From Bombyx mori (Eukaryota; Arthropoda; Insecta; Lepidoptera; Bombycidae): 64,000 nucleotides of DNA. The stretch lies in contig NC_085107.1 in the NCBI RefSeq assembly GCF_030269925.1, positions 20,524,001-20,588,000 on the forward strand. The letters are read 5' to 3'. The notes below the pieces were generated by a model. That model worked only from the letters and a program-made list of their open reading frames with translations. It was not told the DNA's origin and did no database searches. Each line of letters starts with the position of its first letter. Position 1 is the stretch's first letter. Below are positions 10,320-25,300 of this stretch, piece by piece. The translations under genes and the position numbers were made by a program.

Positions 10320-13300
10320 GTCAGTGGCCGACCCTTGTGGTGTCCGGACCCGCCCGCGCACTTTCTCCGCGCGCCCGCTTCAGTTTCGTGATCGACACCG
10401 CCTCCGGTCGCGAGAGAGTCGTGAAAAAAAAGAGAAAGTGCGCGAGCGCTGCCCGGCGCCGGCTGCTCGAGCGAGACTCGTCCGCAACCCAGCCTTTCAC
10501 CCGTCCCGGGGCCCTTTCCGGGCCTTTCTCGGTATCAAGAACGTTCCAAAATTGTGTTTCTGCCCGGTTCGAAAGGTTTCGTATGTAATACCGGTCCGAT
10601 CGCCTTCCGCTAACGTCCCTCGCAGTTCGTGATTGCGGTCGACACGCAGGTCATCGTCGCAAGATATCGTATTTTGATAACGCCTCCAAATCTTTGAAAC
10701 ATCCGAGACCTTGACATCGGTGACGTCAGAGCTGCGTCCGCGCTGATGCTACCGCCCGTCGCACCCCGCCGACCGCCCGGCGCCACGCTAGAAGTGCCGC
10801 TCGTGCTAGAAGGCGGAAGACGAGCCCTTCGTAAACGCGATTAGCTCTGAAGGAAGCCGTATCGCAGCGACCGACGGTTGCATCGAATTACCGCTAAGTA
10901 CAACAATAAGCTTATTCCCATTTGGTCTGTGTGAGTTTCCATAGTCGTTCTACGTAAAATGTGAAAATGGCAATAAAATACGGACACAAACTATTGTAAA
11001 CTTGGTGAAATGCATGAGTCACTGCGCAACCAAAAAAGACGTCTTGAAGAAAGTTTACGAAAAGCGGGTCACTTGAATTGGCGAAACGCGTCCCTGCTCC
11101 CACCGCTGGAGTACGAACGATGATGCCGATCTCTTGTCTGATCCTGTCTGATCTCTCGACGACCAAACTTCATTAACATGAGCGTTGTGCACCTAATATC
11201 ATATTAATAAGTAGCACCTAAAATGTAAATGTATCGTCACGGAAACAACGCGTGCCCACGACAGTATCATTCATTAACAATTTTAGCTATGATGTTTCAT
11301 AACAGCTTAAAGTAAATGCTCTATGGAGATATATGATTAGAGCAATAGAACGACGTAACAGCCGACACATTGCCTGACTCGACGGCCCCCGACGGCCCTC
11401 CCTGACTTGTGTACATATTATGATCTGTACCTTGTTCTGTAGCCTGTACAACAGAAAGGAAGTCTTCAAACTTCAAACAACACAATTCAATAATTTAATA
11501 TGAACTAGGTATGTGTAGTTTCACAGGTGTGAGTTCTTAGCGCTCGTCTGGTCGGTCGCGTTGTCATAACGAGTTTATTCAAATGATATTTTTATTGTGA
11601 TTTCGACATTTTCGTATACTTACGGAACTAGATCTTGAAAATAATTCGCATACTTAAAACCGCGACCCACTTCGACGATGCCCCCATGTTGTTATTTGTA
11701 CTCGCTGATTTATTTTATGTGTCAACTTTTGCAGAACAAACGGAACCTAAAAAATATTATACTATAATAGAATATTTTTTTATCAAAATTCTGTCTAAAT
11801 GTGGAACGTTACGTACAATATTTACGAGTATGGTTCTAATTAATTATGAATATAATAAAATGCAGCCGAAGGGCTCAACTGACTGGAATCTAAGCGGAGG
11901 TCATCCGAACTGGACGAACCAGTTGCGACGTCAATATATTTATTGAAAACTTCGTTATGAAGCATCAAATACGGTTATTATGTTTACAAGAGAAACATGT
12001 TTCTTAGTCAGACATAGAAACGTATATTGCTAGCCCTAAACTACAGGAATACACATTTTCGAGATATTGCCCTTAATAGACTCAAGCAGTATCCGATTTA
12101 TTAATCGACAATCATCAAACATCGTCACGAGTTACAATTCTACTGAAGATTTGAGGGGGACAGTTCGTTTGCAGCTTGCCGTCCGTGTACGTACGTAATT
12201 ATTGACTCACTCCGTTGAAGCCTCCACAGCCACTCTGTACAAGGGATATGTTGCGCGCGCGATTTCAACTATTACGTTTGTCATATAAGTATAACTGATG
12301 CACGCAGCATACGAGTATATTTGTGTCAAAGCCATGTCTGTTATCGCGGTAAACTTGGCATTGGCGTGATGTTGTTTTAACTTATGTCACACAGTTGCGT
12401 CATTACAAAATTAAGGTCAATCACTTATCGGGGTAAGCCTCCGAACATCTACTGTGATACTATTCAGAAAATTTATTTGTTTGATTGCAATCTTGTTTGT
12501 GCCTGCACCATGAGCCGTCAGCTGTCTAATAAGTAATACGCTCGCTATCCTCGGGATGGCATAGTTTCGAACCTGCAGAAGATACCATTTTTTCTAATTT
12601 TATCTACCACGACGAAATAACAATTTTTGGTAAGACTAAGAACCTGATGTAATAATATTTATAAAGTAACGCGACTCGTTGACACCGCTCGTCCCTCCCG
12701 TGATGTACTCACGCATTTTGGTTCGAAGAGTAGGCTGTACGAACCAATACATCATTACAAATACTACGAACGCCTAAATGCTTTGGACCTTTATTATCAA
12801 TAATACCGAAGTAACAGTGGTGCATGTCCGCCTCGACTGCAGCACGAGAGGCCCGCGCTCTATCGCGTAGATAGATACCTTTGCCGGTTAATAGAAGCAA
12901 CGATAGCTTAAATCGAATTGTTAGTTAGCATAGACGCGGTTGGCTGCATGGTGGGCGCGGCCGCAAACTGATAGTGGTCTCATGATATCTTTTTCGTCAA
13001 TTCGAGCGTAGCGCGCTGACTTTCACTTCGAATATTTGGTAAAAAGTGACGACCTTTTTGCGACTTTCTCCGGGCGCCCCTCCTCTCTCCGAATTGCTTC
13101 CGCCTGCACACTAACACAGGCTACTTTTACTTTTTATCGTTAACAAAGCGTTTTCAAGAGGAGATACGTCTAAATATGTGGTCTTTGTCCACTTAGAGTT
13201 GTTGTAAAGACGCTGTTACCCGTAGGTATCTACATGACATTCAGCTGTATGTGTAGCTGATTTATGTTGCTCAACTGTATAGAACCCATTAAACTCATTC

Positions 13301-16300
13301 TCATTTAAAAGCTCACGCGTTATATTGCTGAATGTAGTTCATTTGGGCTGACCGCGCCTCCCTGCGTTGGAAGGCACATAATAAAGTCCTAATTTAAATG
13401 TAATGCGACTTTCTTGTCTGCTGTGTATCAATATTCCGTCATTTGCTCCCTGTAAATAAGTCAAAGGTAGCAGATACTTGTAAACGCAGATCCCTGTTTT
13501 TTATTTATTTTTCAATCGTGAATCAAAAAAAATACGGAGCTTTATTTCTAACTTGTGTTTGAAATAAAATTCTTGTATAATCTATAATCGCACTAGAGAT
13601 AAAAAGGGACAAGCGGATACCGAGAATAACGCGGGAACTTCTGGATGACGCTAATAATTCGAAGATTCTCTTATATATTTTTGTTGCAAAGCTGTCATGA
13701 CTGCGACCTGGGTGTCAGCGTTCACCTTGCGATTCTATACCACAATTTGAGCATAATAAACTAAATGTTTACCTTCTGTATCTACTTTATCCCTTCTGAA
13801 ATAACATGTAATAATAAATGGTAAGCCTAAACATTTACATATAGTCTGAGATCCGGCTGCAAATTATGATATTTAATTTAAAAAATAAGTGAACGTAATT
13901 TTTTTTGGAAAATTACTTAACATTTATTTAATTAAAATTACTTACGACCACTTATTGACTGGCACCCTGTTATCAATGTATTCTTCTATTTATAAATGTA
14001 TGTATAAGTGCGAATTTATTAACTACGCGATGAACGTAGATATATTGCAGCCGGATCTTAGACTAATAGTCAATAGCATGTCTATGACTCGAACTCGAAC
14101 TGACTTAACTCCTAGGGTGTTAACAGCGAATACCAGTTTATTGTTTCATTGTAATTCTGTAATTGTAATATGTACGTACATACGTGAAGTTTGTCAGGAA
14201 GTGTGTGGAACGTCTGCACGACACCACAACTTCCATTAACTGCAACCTCTCGTAATGACTTACAGAACCTGTACACAACATACACTAGATACCTACTTCA
14301 GGGTTGAACAGCGTATAAACATTATAATGTTCTCTCTGCGGCTGTTGTTCATGTGCTTGCGACGGAGTTAAAATGTTAGGTATACAGTTGCTGTTATCAT
14401 TGGCCCTCTTCGCTTATTGACGCTCTTCGACTATTTACAATGAACGGTCAACAGGTGGCGCGCGTGTCAGTATCTCGTATACTCATACACACTCAGTCAT
14501 GTGAGTCATTGGGAGGCGGTCACTGTTGTATCTACCAGTACATTTTTTTCATTGCCCTAATTCATATTAAAACCATATTTTGAACCGCCTCCTTCTTCTC
14601 AAATTGTTTGGCTTTGTATTGAATCAATACTTAGGAAATACATTTTACATTTACCCTACCCTTTCATTATTATATTATTATTATTATCATCGACGTGCTC
14701 ACGATACAATATAAAGTAGAGGATATATAAAATAATGAAAATTATACAATAAAATGCAAAAAAAATGCTAAATGTGATTAAATCTTAAACTAATTTTAGT
14801 TTCAGCCGATTTGTGCAGTGATTGAAAATTTTACATGCGACTCTTAGTTCTGCGTATGGAAAAAAATCAAGTTACATTGATCGGTTAAAAAATAATATCT
14901 AGATACTTCGAGTACTTCGAGTACTACGACGCAGCACAACCGCTATACGAGACAATACGATTGAGACTGATCTCAGGGCGGACCACCAGCTCATCCAAAT
15001 ATGTATACAGCACGCACACGGACTACACGGGCAGCATTCGTCCGTGACAAATGTACATTACAAGTGAAGAACATGATAATAAATAAAAAACTGATTAAGC
15101 TAAACCGACAATATTTGGAAGTATGTGGCTTCCCTAGTCGTCTCTAGTGTTGAGAGTAAAAGTAATTCCGCGGGTATTTCCGCGTCGTCATCGCTTCCGA
15201 CTTTTACTTTCACGCTCAATGCAACGCACCGTAACGCATCGTAACGTAGCGCAACACAGCGCCACACAGCGCCACACAGCGCCAAGCAGCGCACCCGGGT
15301 CAACTGTAACATTACTCATTTGTTATCATGAATTAAACTATTTTTACATTGCGTTATAGATTTAGAATTAATACAAGAAAATGAATGAAAATGATAATAA
15401 TGCTACGTTTCTAGCTTGACGTGCTCCCGCAACCTCGTAGGTACTGCGGACATTGGTCGGTGCTCACATTCATTGCTATATCTCTTATTTTAAAATTACT
15501 TTCGATTGACTGAAGTCGTTTGGGAAGTACGTTTGGTATTAACAGCTTTTTGTTTTGTTTTTAAACATTAATGTTTGTCTAAATAGCTGTAAAATCCGCC
15601 ATGTATCAAACTATTATTCTTGGAGGTGTACCGTCAAATGTCTTTAAAATATTCTTTCAAGAGGGGCCTAATTTGCACCTAAGATCTATGATTAAACTTT
15701 CAAACACGCTTTTAAAGCAGTTTTAATGATTATAAAGCGTTTTAAAATGACTTTTTTCTCAGAGTTCTGATATCTTGAGTTACATTAGTGTAGCATGCGC
15801 TAGTTAGTCCCCTCGCGAACAGCTTGCGTTCTGTCGACCACAAATATCGAACAATGAATAACGGCGGCGGACGCTCGTTAAACTTCAACTTGATAAGAAA
15901 TGCAAAACAAACGCATTGTACATCAGCCTCACTGTTGCGGCTGTACGGCTCGGCTCAGCTTAACGATCGCACTTCATCTCTGATCATTTTGAACATTTTC
16001 GTTGATTGCTTGGCAAGTAGTCGTTCTTGACTGTCCGTGACCCGCGAGCCCGGCAAGGCCGCGTCGGCCACGGTGACATAGCGCCCTAACTCTGAGCAGC
16101 ACGAGGCGGTGGGATGCGGAGATGTCTCCGGGCGCGGGCGTCGCCGACGTACGTCGTCGCTTTCACGAGCTCTATACTTTCGCTCAATTCACACGTTTAT
16201 GAAAATGATCCGCGCGTCGCCGGAAAACATTGGCTTTCTCTGTTGTGCAAGAGCAACCACTTCCCGCTTGCTGTACCGCGCCCCGCGCCCCTCGCCCCGC

Positions 16301-19300
16301 GCCCCCCGCCCCGACACTCCTCACCTATATTTCCCGAGTAGGAAGTGAGGCAGTTACGCAACATCGGCTTTCCACTGGTGCACCGGTGAGTGCCGCCTCG
16401 CACGAACATTCCACGCTTCCAATCGAATGCTTCATCTACATCAATATTAAATTCCACCACGTTTTATTGGACGGCAACTGAGCAGTGGAATGTCATTGAA
16501 AACTGCCATTTAAATACAAATGTTGAAGTATGTAACGGCGGCGACTCGTAGATTAGCGTATGGATTAGAGCGCGGAGGCACGTCACTTTCTACCGGTCAC
16601 GTCGGACGAAAGTGAGAGCGGACTCCGCCCCGCGCTCCCCCGCGCTCCCCCCCGCTGCGCCCACTCTCGCTTTCTCCGCAACTTCTCAGATTAAATCTGC
16701 GTCGAATTAATGCGAACTCGGAAGTCTCCGGTTCCGACTCGGAAACATATGTACATGAGTAGCATAACGACATGACGTCATCGCAACGGTCCGATGGACT
16801 TTCTCGGGCCCTACGAAAGTGAGAGCAGCCACGGTCGAGCTGGTCGCAGGAGTTCCCGAGCTCGGAGCTCGACTATAACACATGGTTGGTTTGCGCATGA
16901 GTGCAGCGAAGACGTAAGCACGAATGGAATGCTCTAGTATTGCGTGATGAGAGATTGCGCAACGAGCTTGGTGTGTGAGTGCTCTGTGCTGGTCGGGGCG
17001 GGGGTGCGTGCAGCGTGGCGCGATCCACTACACTACTTCCCGCTTCCCGCTTCCCGCGCCCGCCTCACGCCCATCTGACACTTATTTTTAAAGAGGAAAT
17101 GTACAACCGACAATCTATCGCGTGTTTTTCTCATTATGATGGAATAGTTATTAAAAAATGTAGGCTTTGCAAAACACGCAAGAACTACATACCGATGGAA
17201 TCATTCTTCAGCAACAATTCTTCATTATTATATTATATAACTATTACCTTTTTCTTTAAATAGCTCTTCTCTATGAGATAAATATAGATATAGATAAAAA
17301 ACATTAATTATAATACTATTTGTGCTTAAAGCTTAGTTATTTAGCTTTAAGTAAACCATAACTGTTCAGGGCCCACGGAGTTAGTATAATGAAATGCCCA
17401 GAGGCTAGTAATCATCAAGCAAAATAATTTATGTCATGTTCATATGTAACTACATGATCGGATTGATGGGAGGATTAAAAATACAATTTATACAACATTA
17501 AATAAATGTAGATGCTTCACTTTCGAGCGTTGTACGCTTTACGTTGCCGATTCACGAGAAATGTATGAGATCACTAAAATGATTAGCGATTAATTTCATA
17601 TTTGTATGATAGTTTTGTTGAGTCTCTATATCGGGCAAGCATTAGTAAGATGCATGTTCAATTAAGTGACTAAAGTATGTTAGGATTACAACCTAACGTG
17701 CTATCGACAGCCCGACAATCCCGAGAATGACTTAGCATCACTGTAATATAATTATTGCTAAGACATACATATTAATAGTTGCTATCCGGGTCCAGTGAGT
17801 GAGTTACATATTTCCGTTTATGTTTTATATTAGAGTCGCCTCGCCCCTCGCCCCTCGCCCCTCGCCTCCTAGAGCGGTGCTCTCCCCGCCCGCGTCGCGT
17901 CGTGACTCAAAATATATTCTATAATATATGTTTTAGAATTGTTTTGAGCAAAAAACATTCCCGTCTTTGATTTTAGGATTGGGGGGTTCGCAGAGACGAG
18001 TCACGTGTCTGTCTCCCCTTCGCTTCGGTCCGATCGTATCTCAACGTGATTTCTTCGACAGCTTCGAAAAAACATTTATAAATCAGTTGTAATTTTGAAC
18101 GCATCACGTAAACTGAACTCAACTCATTACATATCTTTTGATGTTTAATGTATGTATGTATGAACATATTAATGTATGTATCTGTGTTGGTTTCCCCTGG
18201 ACTGTTTGTTCAAAATGCTAATCGTAACAATACAGTGTCGTTCGCAACTATGTATGTATGCACATATTTGTAAGCAGTCACGTTGCAGTTTTGACGCTGT
18301 ATACGCGGTGCGTCTAATTTGACTCGTTTTAAATAAGTTATCCTAATGTACTATGGCCTCGCAAGCTTACTATTATACAATACACTGAATAAATTCATAT
18401 GACGCTTGTAGAGCGGCGCCGTATGTCGATGTGCACGTTGAGACTAGCGGAGGGTGCGGTTTCAACTGTTATGTAAGTTTTATTAGGATTCATATTTTTG
18501 TCGGGCACCAATTTCATCTAGTTTTTAATTAGAAAATACTAATAGCTTCCCGTTTGCGGCTTCGTCCACGCGCACACTCTCTCCTTAGATGTGGCAAGCG
18601 TTGGCCACGTACACGCACCGAAACAGTCAGCTCATAGTTCAGCGCTTTTGTTTTTTTTTTCAATATAAATATCAAAAGTTTAAAAACTACATATTATTAC
18701 GAGTATACACTGAATGTGACAGACTGGAATCCACACGCAGGCTTCGTTAAAGATAACACGTGTGTCGTCGCTAACACAATAACCCGCAGATCTAGAGTGT
18801 AGAGTGTAGGCACCGCGTGCTCCCCGAGCTCACCGGCAGACAACTGCGCACACACTTGCGCACACAATACAGATTGCTATGTTAATAAATACAATCATTT
18901 GTAAATTTTTTTTTGTACATTGTTCTGGCTACCGACATGGCGGTGATGATGATGATCTGATGAAAGACAAAAATACTACAAATCAGTTATGATTTCTATA
19001 AACTTTTCGAACCGCTAGTCTGTTCTTGTTGTTATATTTCTTATGAAGTATCAATTAAATATTTAAATTGGCGAGTACTAAGAAGTCGTCGCGCTCGCCG
19101 CTGCTCATCAGACGTCTCGGATTTCATTCTTGACAATTTTCACTCGAAAGCACGATTCCTGTGAACGATTCCAGCGAACGTTATCGCAAAGCTGGTTGGT
19201 GAAATTGGATAACAACGCTAATAGAATGATGACACGTCGTTAGGGCCCGGCCCGGTAACACGACGCCGTCTGCTCCACCGGCAGGCTCCGACACGGACCC

Positions 19301-22300
19301 GTTTGGCCGACCACTTGCGTATGCACGCGGAATTCAATTGCTATTCGATCGGTTCGTCATGTCTCACTTAGGGAGTGAGGAGGAAGACTCTTCTGTACTG
19401 TCAGCTTACATATACGTTTATGTTTCATTGTGATACCGAGAGTACCCTCGCCCCGGTCTCGTACCTTGCAACTCTAGATCTGAGCCTCTGTGAACTCGTC
19501 ACGAAGATGTTGCTGTTGCGAACTGTTCAATGCAAAGCGAATGCGTGTTTTGTTTAACTCGTTTCTGTAATGATTTGTAACAAGTGATGTACGCTGTAAC
19601 TCAAATAGATCGATGTAGCGATGTAGTGAGGCGCGTGGTGCGTCGTGTCCGCTGACAGCGGTGCTCTCGCGCTGAGAGCGCTGCTGTCGCCGTCGGTGAG
19701 GACTGACGGGCTGACGCCCCTGTCGTGCTTGTTACAGGCAAGTCCGTCAACACTAAGGAGACGCTCGAAGACAAGAAGGATGACAACGACCTCTGGGAGG
19801 CGCAGGCCGCCTTCTTGGGTCCCAACCTGTGGGACAAGACCCTGCCCTACGACCCCGATCTCAAGGTACACGAAGTCAGTACTCGTAACTATATTACCTG
19901 CTGCGTGTTGCGTGTCGTGTGCGTCTGTTTGTTGCTTCCTAACGGCGGCCCGCACTAGGTAATACAGTCGCTTCCGTGCTCCCCGACCCGCTTCACCACC
20001 GCGCACCTTCGCTCCTTTCCTCCTCCGCACGGTCTACATCACCAATGATTCTTATTTATATATTTGTTGTTATATCTGTAACATACAATATGTGTCAATG
20101 AAACGTGTCTGCATCTGCCCAACTGCTAAGCGATTGTTTATATAATTGCTATGACGTTTCCGCGCGCAACCCGTAAACGTGGAGCAAGCGAGACGTCATA
20201 GCTGCGTGATGCGTCGCCGCGGCTACCGAGTCCCGACACATCGGTTTGAGTGTCACGTCACGACCCCTCGATACTAGAGTAGAGGCGGGAGACGAGGGTC
20301 AGAGCGGTGTGTCGGGGCGCGGGGGGCGGTCTGTGACCGGAGCCCTGTGCTGTTGCAGTACGTGGACCTAGATGAGTTCCTGTCGGAGAACGGCATGCCG
20401 GGCGAGGGCCTGGGCAGCACGCACCTGGGCGGCTCCGCGTTCGGGCCGGCGCTGGGCCTGCAGACTCCCATCACCAAGCGGGAGCGCTCTCCCTCGCCCT
20501 CCGACTGCATGAGCCCGGACACCATCAACCCGCCGCTTTCACCAGCCGATTCCAGTACGTACACTATCTCACTTATACTACATCTATTATCATTATCTTT
20601 AATCAAAAAGACTATGTGTATATACTGATGCATATTAGTATTGTATTCACAGTGAGCACTCATATCGTAACTGGGTCCATAGAACAAGAAACTCACATGA
20701 CCGTCTTCATCCTGTAGACTCAAACTAGTTCGTTCGATATCAATATCACTGTAAGAAAAAAGTAAAGTCTAAAATAAAATAGCCTTCTATTGTAATGTAT
20801 TCCAGCGTTCTCGATGGCATCGTCGGGCCGTGACTTCGATCCTCGGACGCGCGCCTTCTCCGACGAAGAGCTGAAGCCGCAGCCGATGATCAAGAAGTCC
20901 CGGAAACAGGTAAATGAAGTTAGTGCGCTGATCGTTCCTAGCGGCATGCTGCGGGCTGCCGGGTGCGGCGACACACACACACACGCACTACTAATACAAC
21001 TATCACAATAACACCAGCTCATCTGTACATGTTAGATCAAAAGTTCTTAGAACTGATGAAATTCGAACATGACATAATATGATACGTCATATCACTCCTC
21101 TTAGGGCCTTTTACACATATCCAACATTTCATTAGTTTGGTTATTTCTGATGCATGTTCATATTGTTACCAAATAAGTCTAATTGGGATGATAATATTTA
21201 CATAGGTAATGACAGAAAAATCAAAATATTTATAAACATTCTTTCAGATACCAAAATTACCATGAAAATCGGACGTTCTGATTTTAGCGTGAAACAATAA
21301 TAAATAATAATAATAATAGTGATGGTTTGAACTCCCACCACTGACACCGTTCACATTGCAAAAACAAATACAAATAGCTATTGGTTACACAATACAAACA
21401 TACAAATAAAGTAATTAGTCATTTTCTCTGTCGAACAACCTTATATTTATAATGAAAGAAAACTTGAACGCTTAATTAAATTTCAATTGAGTTAGGTGCA
21501 AGTAATGGAGCCACCGTGGGACTTCACTAAATGCCGACGATGAACAGATCAGAATAATAGATTCCATTTGCAACAGAAATTAGTTCAAAAAATCAAATTT
21601 GATTATTTTCGGAATAAAGAGCGAAGAAGCGTGTCGGTAACAAAGTTCAATTGCAGAGCAATCAGTGTTCGCTCCTTTCGTCTGTTTTCGTAGTTCTGAT
21701 TTTGATTCGAATCCGAATTCGGGCCATTGTTCGTGTAGTGAGTGAGGCTTAGTGCGGGTCTCCCGTTCAAGATGTCGTAGGCGCAAACCTGGGCACGTAC
21801 GTACTATATCGATGTCGTTCTGAACTCATATTGTGCATGTAAAATACGAGTATATTCATATATTTATTATGTATTATGAGGTACATGCACGCTTTACAAA
21901 TTTGGATAATAAAGGAAAAATACAATACCTACCTATAATTTAAATTAGAAATTGGTTGGAGATTTGGAAGCCATTAGATATTTCTAATAGAATTAGTTTC
22001 ATTAACATTATTTAAATCTCACAAATTTGTACAGAAAAATGACAATCATAAATATCCACGCCCCTAACGAATAAACTACCGTGGGTTCTTTTGAAAACAT
22101 TACCAACTCCAATCAGAGAGTAGTCGGCAGTTCAATATTAATTTAATTGTATTCCTACCTTCTTGGTCACCCCAAGGGAGCTTTGAAACGCAAACATTTT
22201 TAGTACACGATTACAATTTGATTGAAGACTAGCTGACCCGGCAGACTTCGTAGTGCCTCAATCGATAAGTAAAAGACACATCAAGGGGACACATTAAAAG

Positions 22301-25300
22301 AAAAACAAAATTGTTTGTTTTTATATAATTCCGAGCTTTTTTATATTTTCTCACCTTTTAAACCTTCTCGGGACTTCCACGAATAATTCAAGACCAAAAT
22401 TAGCCAAATCGGTCCAGCCGTTCTCGAGTTTTAGCGAGACTAACGAACAGCAATTCATTTATATATATATATAGATAGTTGAAACCGAGGTCTGTAACAT
22501 TACATAGGTGAGGGGATTCTATTGCAAAGGGTCTTACGTCCCTAATATAGAGACAGAGTCGCGGTCAACACGTGTTCCTTGATAAGTTTAATTGTGCTAC
22601 TCTTCCGCTTCTAAATTTATTGGGAGAGCCACGTGTCCTTGGGGCTCAAATCTATCAGTGTTTAGTATTCTTGAAATGAAGATGAATAATTTTCGTGATT
22701 TAGTTTTCGTGATAATCGTATCTCTTTGAAATTACTAGACGGCTTAGTCCAAACGTATTAGGAGTAAAAGCAGGCAACTCCTCAACTCTGTACTGTGATA
22801 GTAGTAGTAGATGCGACACACATCGTACTGCAGCCGGAGCCGCGGTACCGCTCGCTCTTCTGTTTATTCTTGTTGTAGTAAATAAATGTTTTTAATTGCT
22901 TCAAGTTAATGACGCCCGCCCACACTCTGACGCGACTATCGCCAGTTGTACGAGTTTTTATTAAGGGGCGTTTTCAAAAAAAATATCATCAATTCAAAGC
23001 AGTTAACTAAAAACGCGAGCCGATCTCAAAAAGTGTTGCGATACATGTAGAGTGTGTACCTATAGAGATTTCGAACAACTCGTCTTCTAATCTAGTCGAG
23101 GCTTCGTTCGACCTAAAGGCTCCGAGTGGCGCGTTCCTCTGTGTCGAACAGTCACATGAGCAGTACCGCTTTACGATAGTAAATAGATAGACAGGCCCTC
23201 AGATTCTTGATGCTGTGTGGTTCCTGGAACCTGTGGATATCACGATTCGAATGACCAAACCCTTAAGAGTTGCGATCAAAATTTCAATTATGTTAATCGA
23301 TAATAGCGACAGAAATACGCAGGGTACGTACCCATGTAAGCAACACCCACCTACACACAAACAAACATACACACACTCACACACCACACACACACATCCA
23401 CTTACATAGCTTAACTAACGCTTCACCCGTTCAACTAAACCCTAACAAGCTCTAACAGAATGCACAGTTCGATAAATATCAAACAAACATTGTCTGTGAC
23501 CCTAACTACATATTAGGGGTTAAAGTATGAAATTGCCGATTTTTACGGAAAATTTTAAATTCGTTTTTTTTCTCTCATTATATGTTGATAGAACTCCGGT
23601 GATCTAGATTCTACAAACTGTGTGAAAGCATTGTGTACTGCCTTCTGGGAAGATAACTTTTTATCATGTGGAAAATTGTCCAAATCATGAAAAAAATGGT
23701 AGTCCGTTGCAGCAAGGTCTGGCGAATACGGAGGGTGACGAATGGTTTTTAATTGCAGTTCCTGTAGAGTTAAAACAATTTCTCGTGCTGTATGAGGTCT
23801 CGCGTTATCATGCAGCAATAATGGTGAAGATCGATTCATGAGTCGGGGCTGCTTCACTGCAAGTTTCGCTATCATTGTTCGGAATTCGGCACAGTAGACA
23901 TCTGCCGTTATTGGTTGACCAGATCGGAGAAAGCTATAGTGAATAACACCGTGCTGAGGCCACCAAACAGTTACCATTACTATACAGGGATTGGTAAGCG
24001 GCGTTTGACCTGGGGTCAGCCATTGCATTTTTCGCTTACGGTTATCGTAAAGAATCCACTTTTCATCACATGTCACAATTCGATCTAATATTTCTTCATT
24101 TCTGTATCGATTCAACAAGGCAACACAAGTTTCAACACGTGTTTCTTTCTGCAGATCAGTCAAACCATGAGGCACCCATTTTAATTTTATTTTATTTTAT
24201 TGATTTGACGCAAATGAGTCATAAGGTAACGTTAAACCTTGCCCTAATTCCTGGGTCTTTGGCCTGGATCCGCTTCCACCATCTCTTTCAATTCCTTGTA
24301 ATTCACATCTGTGGGCCTTCCACGTGATTCGTTCTTCAACTTAAAATTTCCATCACGAAAGCGTTCAAACAAAATCGCACGGTGCCCTTATTAGCAGTCC
24401 CCTCTCCTAACGCAGCATTGATATTGCGAGCTGTTTCTGCAGCGTTCGTTCCGCGTCGGAACTAGCATTCAAAAATCACTCGAATTTTCAAAGTATCCAT
24501 CTTTCTTGTCTAGGCTGAATAAAAAAAACAACTGAAAGTCGATAACCGAATATTGCACATATTATAAAAAAGGACCTCATAGGTACTACTTGAAAAAGTT
24601 TCACTCAAAAATGTCAAACGAAGGCTCTACTATGTCAATTCGAAGTACCTATTACAATAAAACGGCAATTTCATACTTTAACCCCTATTATTTCCAGGAG
24701 GACGACATAATAATAATAATGCAATTATAATTTAAATTCTTTCTCAATAAGTTTCGTAATGACATAAATAGTTAGATGAGCTCCGTACCGACCCGTCTCG
24801 TGAAGCGATCACTAAAGCCCATAGATATCATTCCCTGAATGTCGCCGCCCACCTTGAGACTTGAGGTCCAACTATCGACTCTCGACTGCACTGAGGCAGA
24901 GCTGAGGTAGGCGGGCTGGCGGTGCGGCCGCGCGGACTTGCGGCATGTCTAGTCAGTCTCCTTACTAAGGTTTTCTATTCCCGTACATTGAGCATCAAAT
25001 TAACAATATAATTAATTTAGTTTCACTGATAAGAGTACCGACTTACGGTGGGCTGGTGTATATGTATGTATATATTGCAGTGTGTTTCTGCCACTTTGCA
25101 TTGTCTGAAAAATAGGACACATATTTAAGACTATTAATTCCTAATATTTTCCGAGAAAATTTTGATATAAATGGAATATTTTTACAAACAATCGGGCTAG
25201 AATTTAAGTTGTGGAACATATTAATAGGTGACTCAATTATCTTTTATATCACTTAGTAAGAACAGAGTTATTATTGTATATTGTGATTTATATCACCCAC

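Larger units (their letters stand above)
10320..19737 (+). other. Pdp1 intron 1 (9.4 kb), no repeat element recognised
   Basis: A long intron with remarkably few recognisable transposons compared with the flanks, which is typical of introns holding regulatory DNA. It contains GC-rich blocks at about 15970-16420 and 16530-17060, a 10-bp minisatellite at 15221-15295, E-boxes near 18003 and 18757, and one PAR-type site (GTTATGTAAG) near 18468. ORFs inside (for example 13889-14239 and 15824-16030) have no family resemblance and I do not call them. Confidence 0.6.

Noticed and set aside
9848..10632. ORFs of 148-168 aa on both strands over Pdp1 exon 1
   Set aside because: GC-rich composition keeps several frames open. 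Only the frame from 10142 joins in phase to exon 2, and the + frame ORFs run through a good donor.
13889..14239. 116-aa ORF in Pdp1 intron 1
   Set aside because: AT-rich, low-complexity reading with no similarity that I recognise.
19554..20030. 158-aa minus-strand ORF
   Set aside because: Antisense shadow of Pdp1 exon 2 and flanks.
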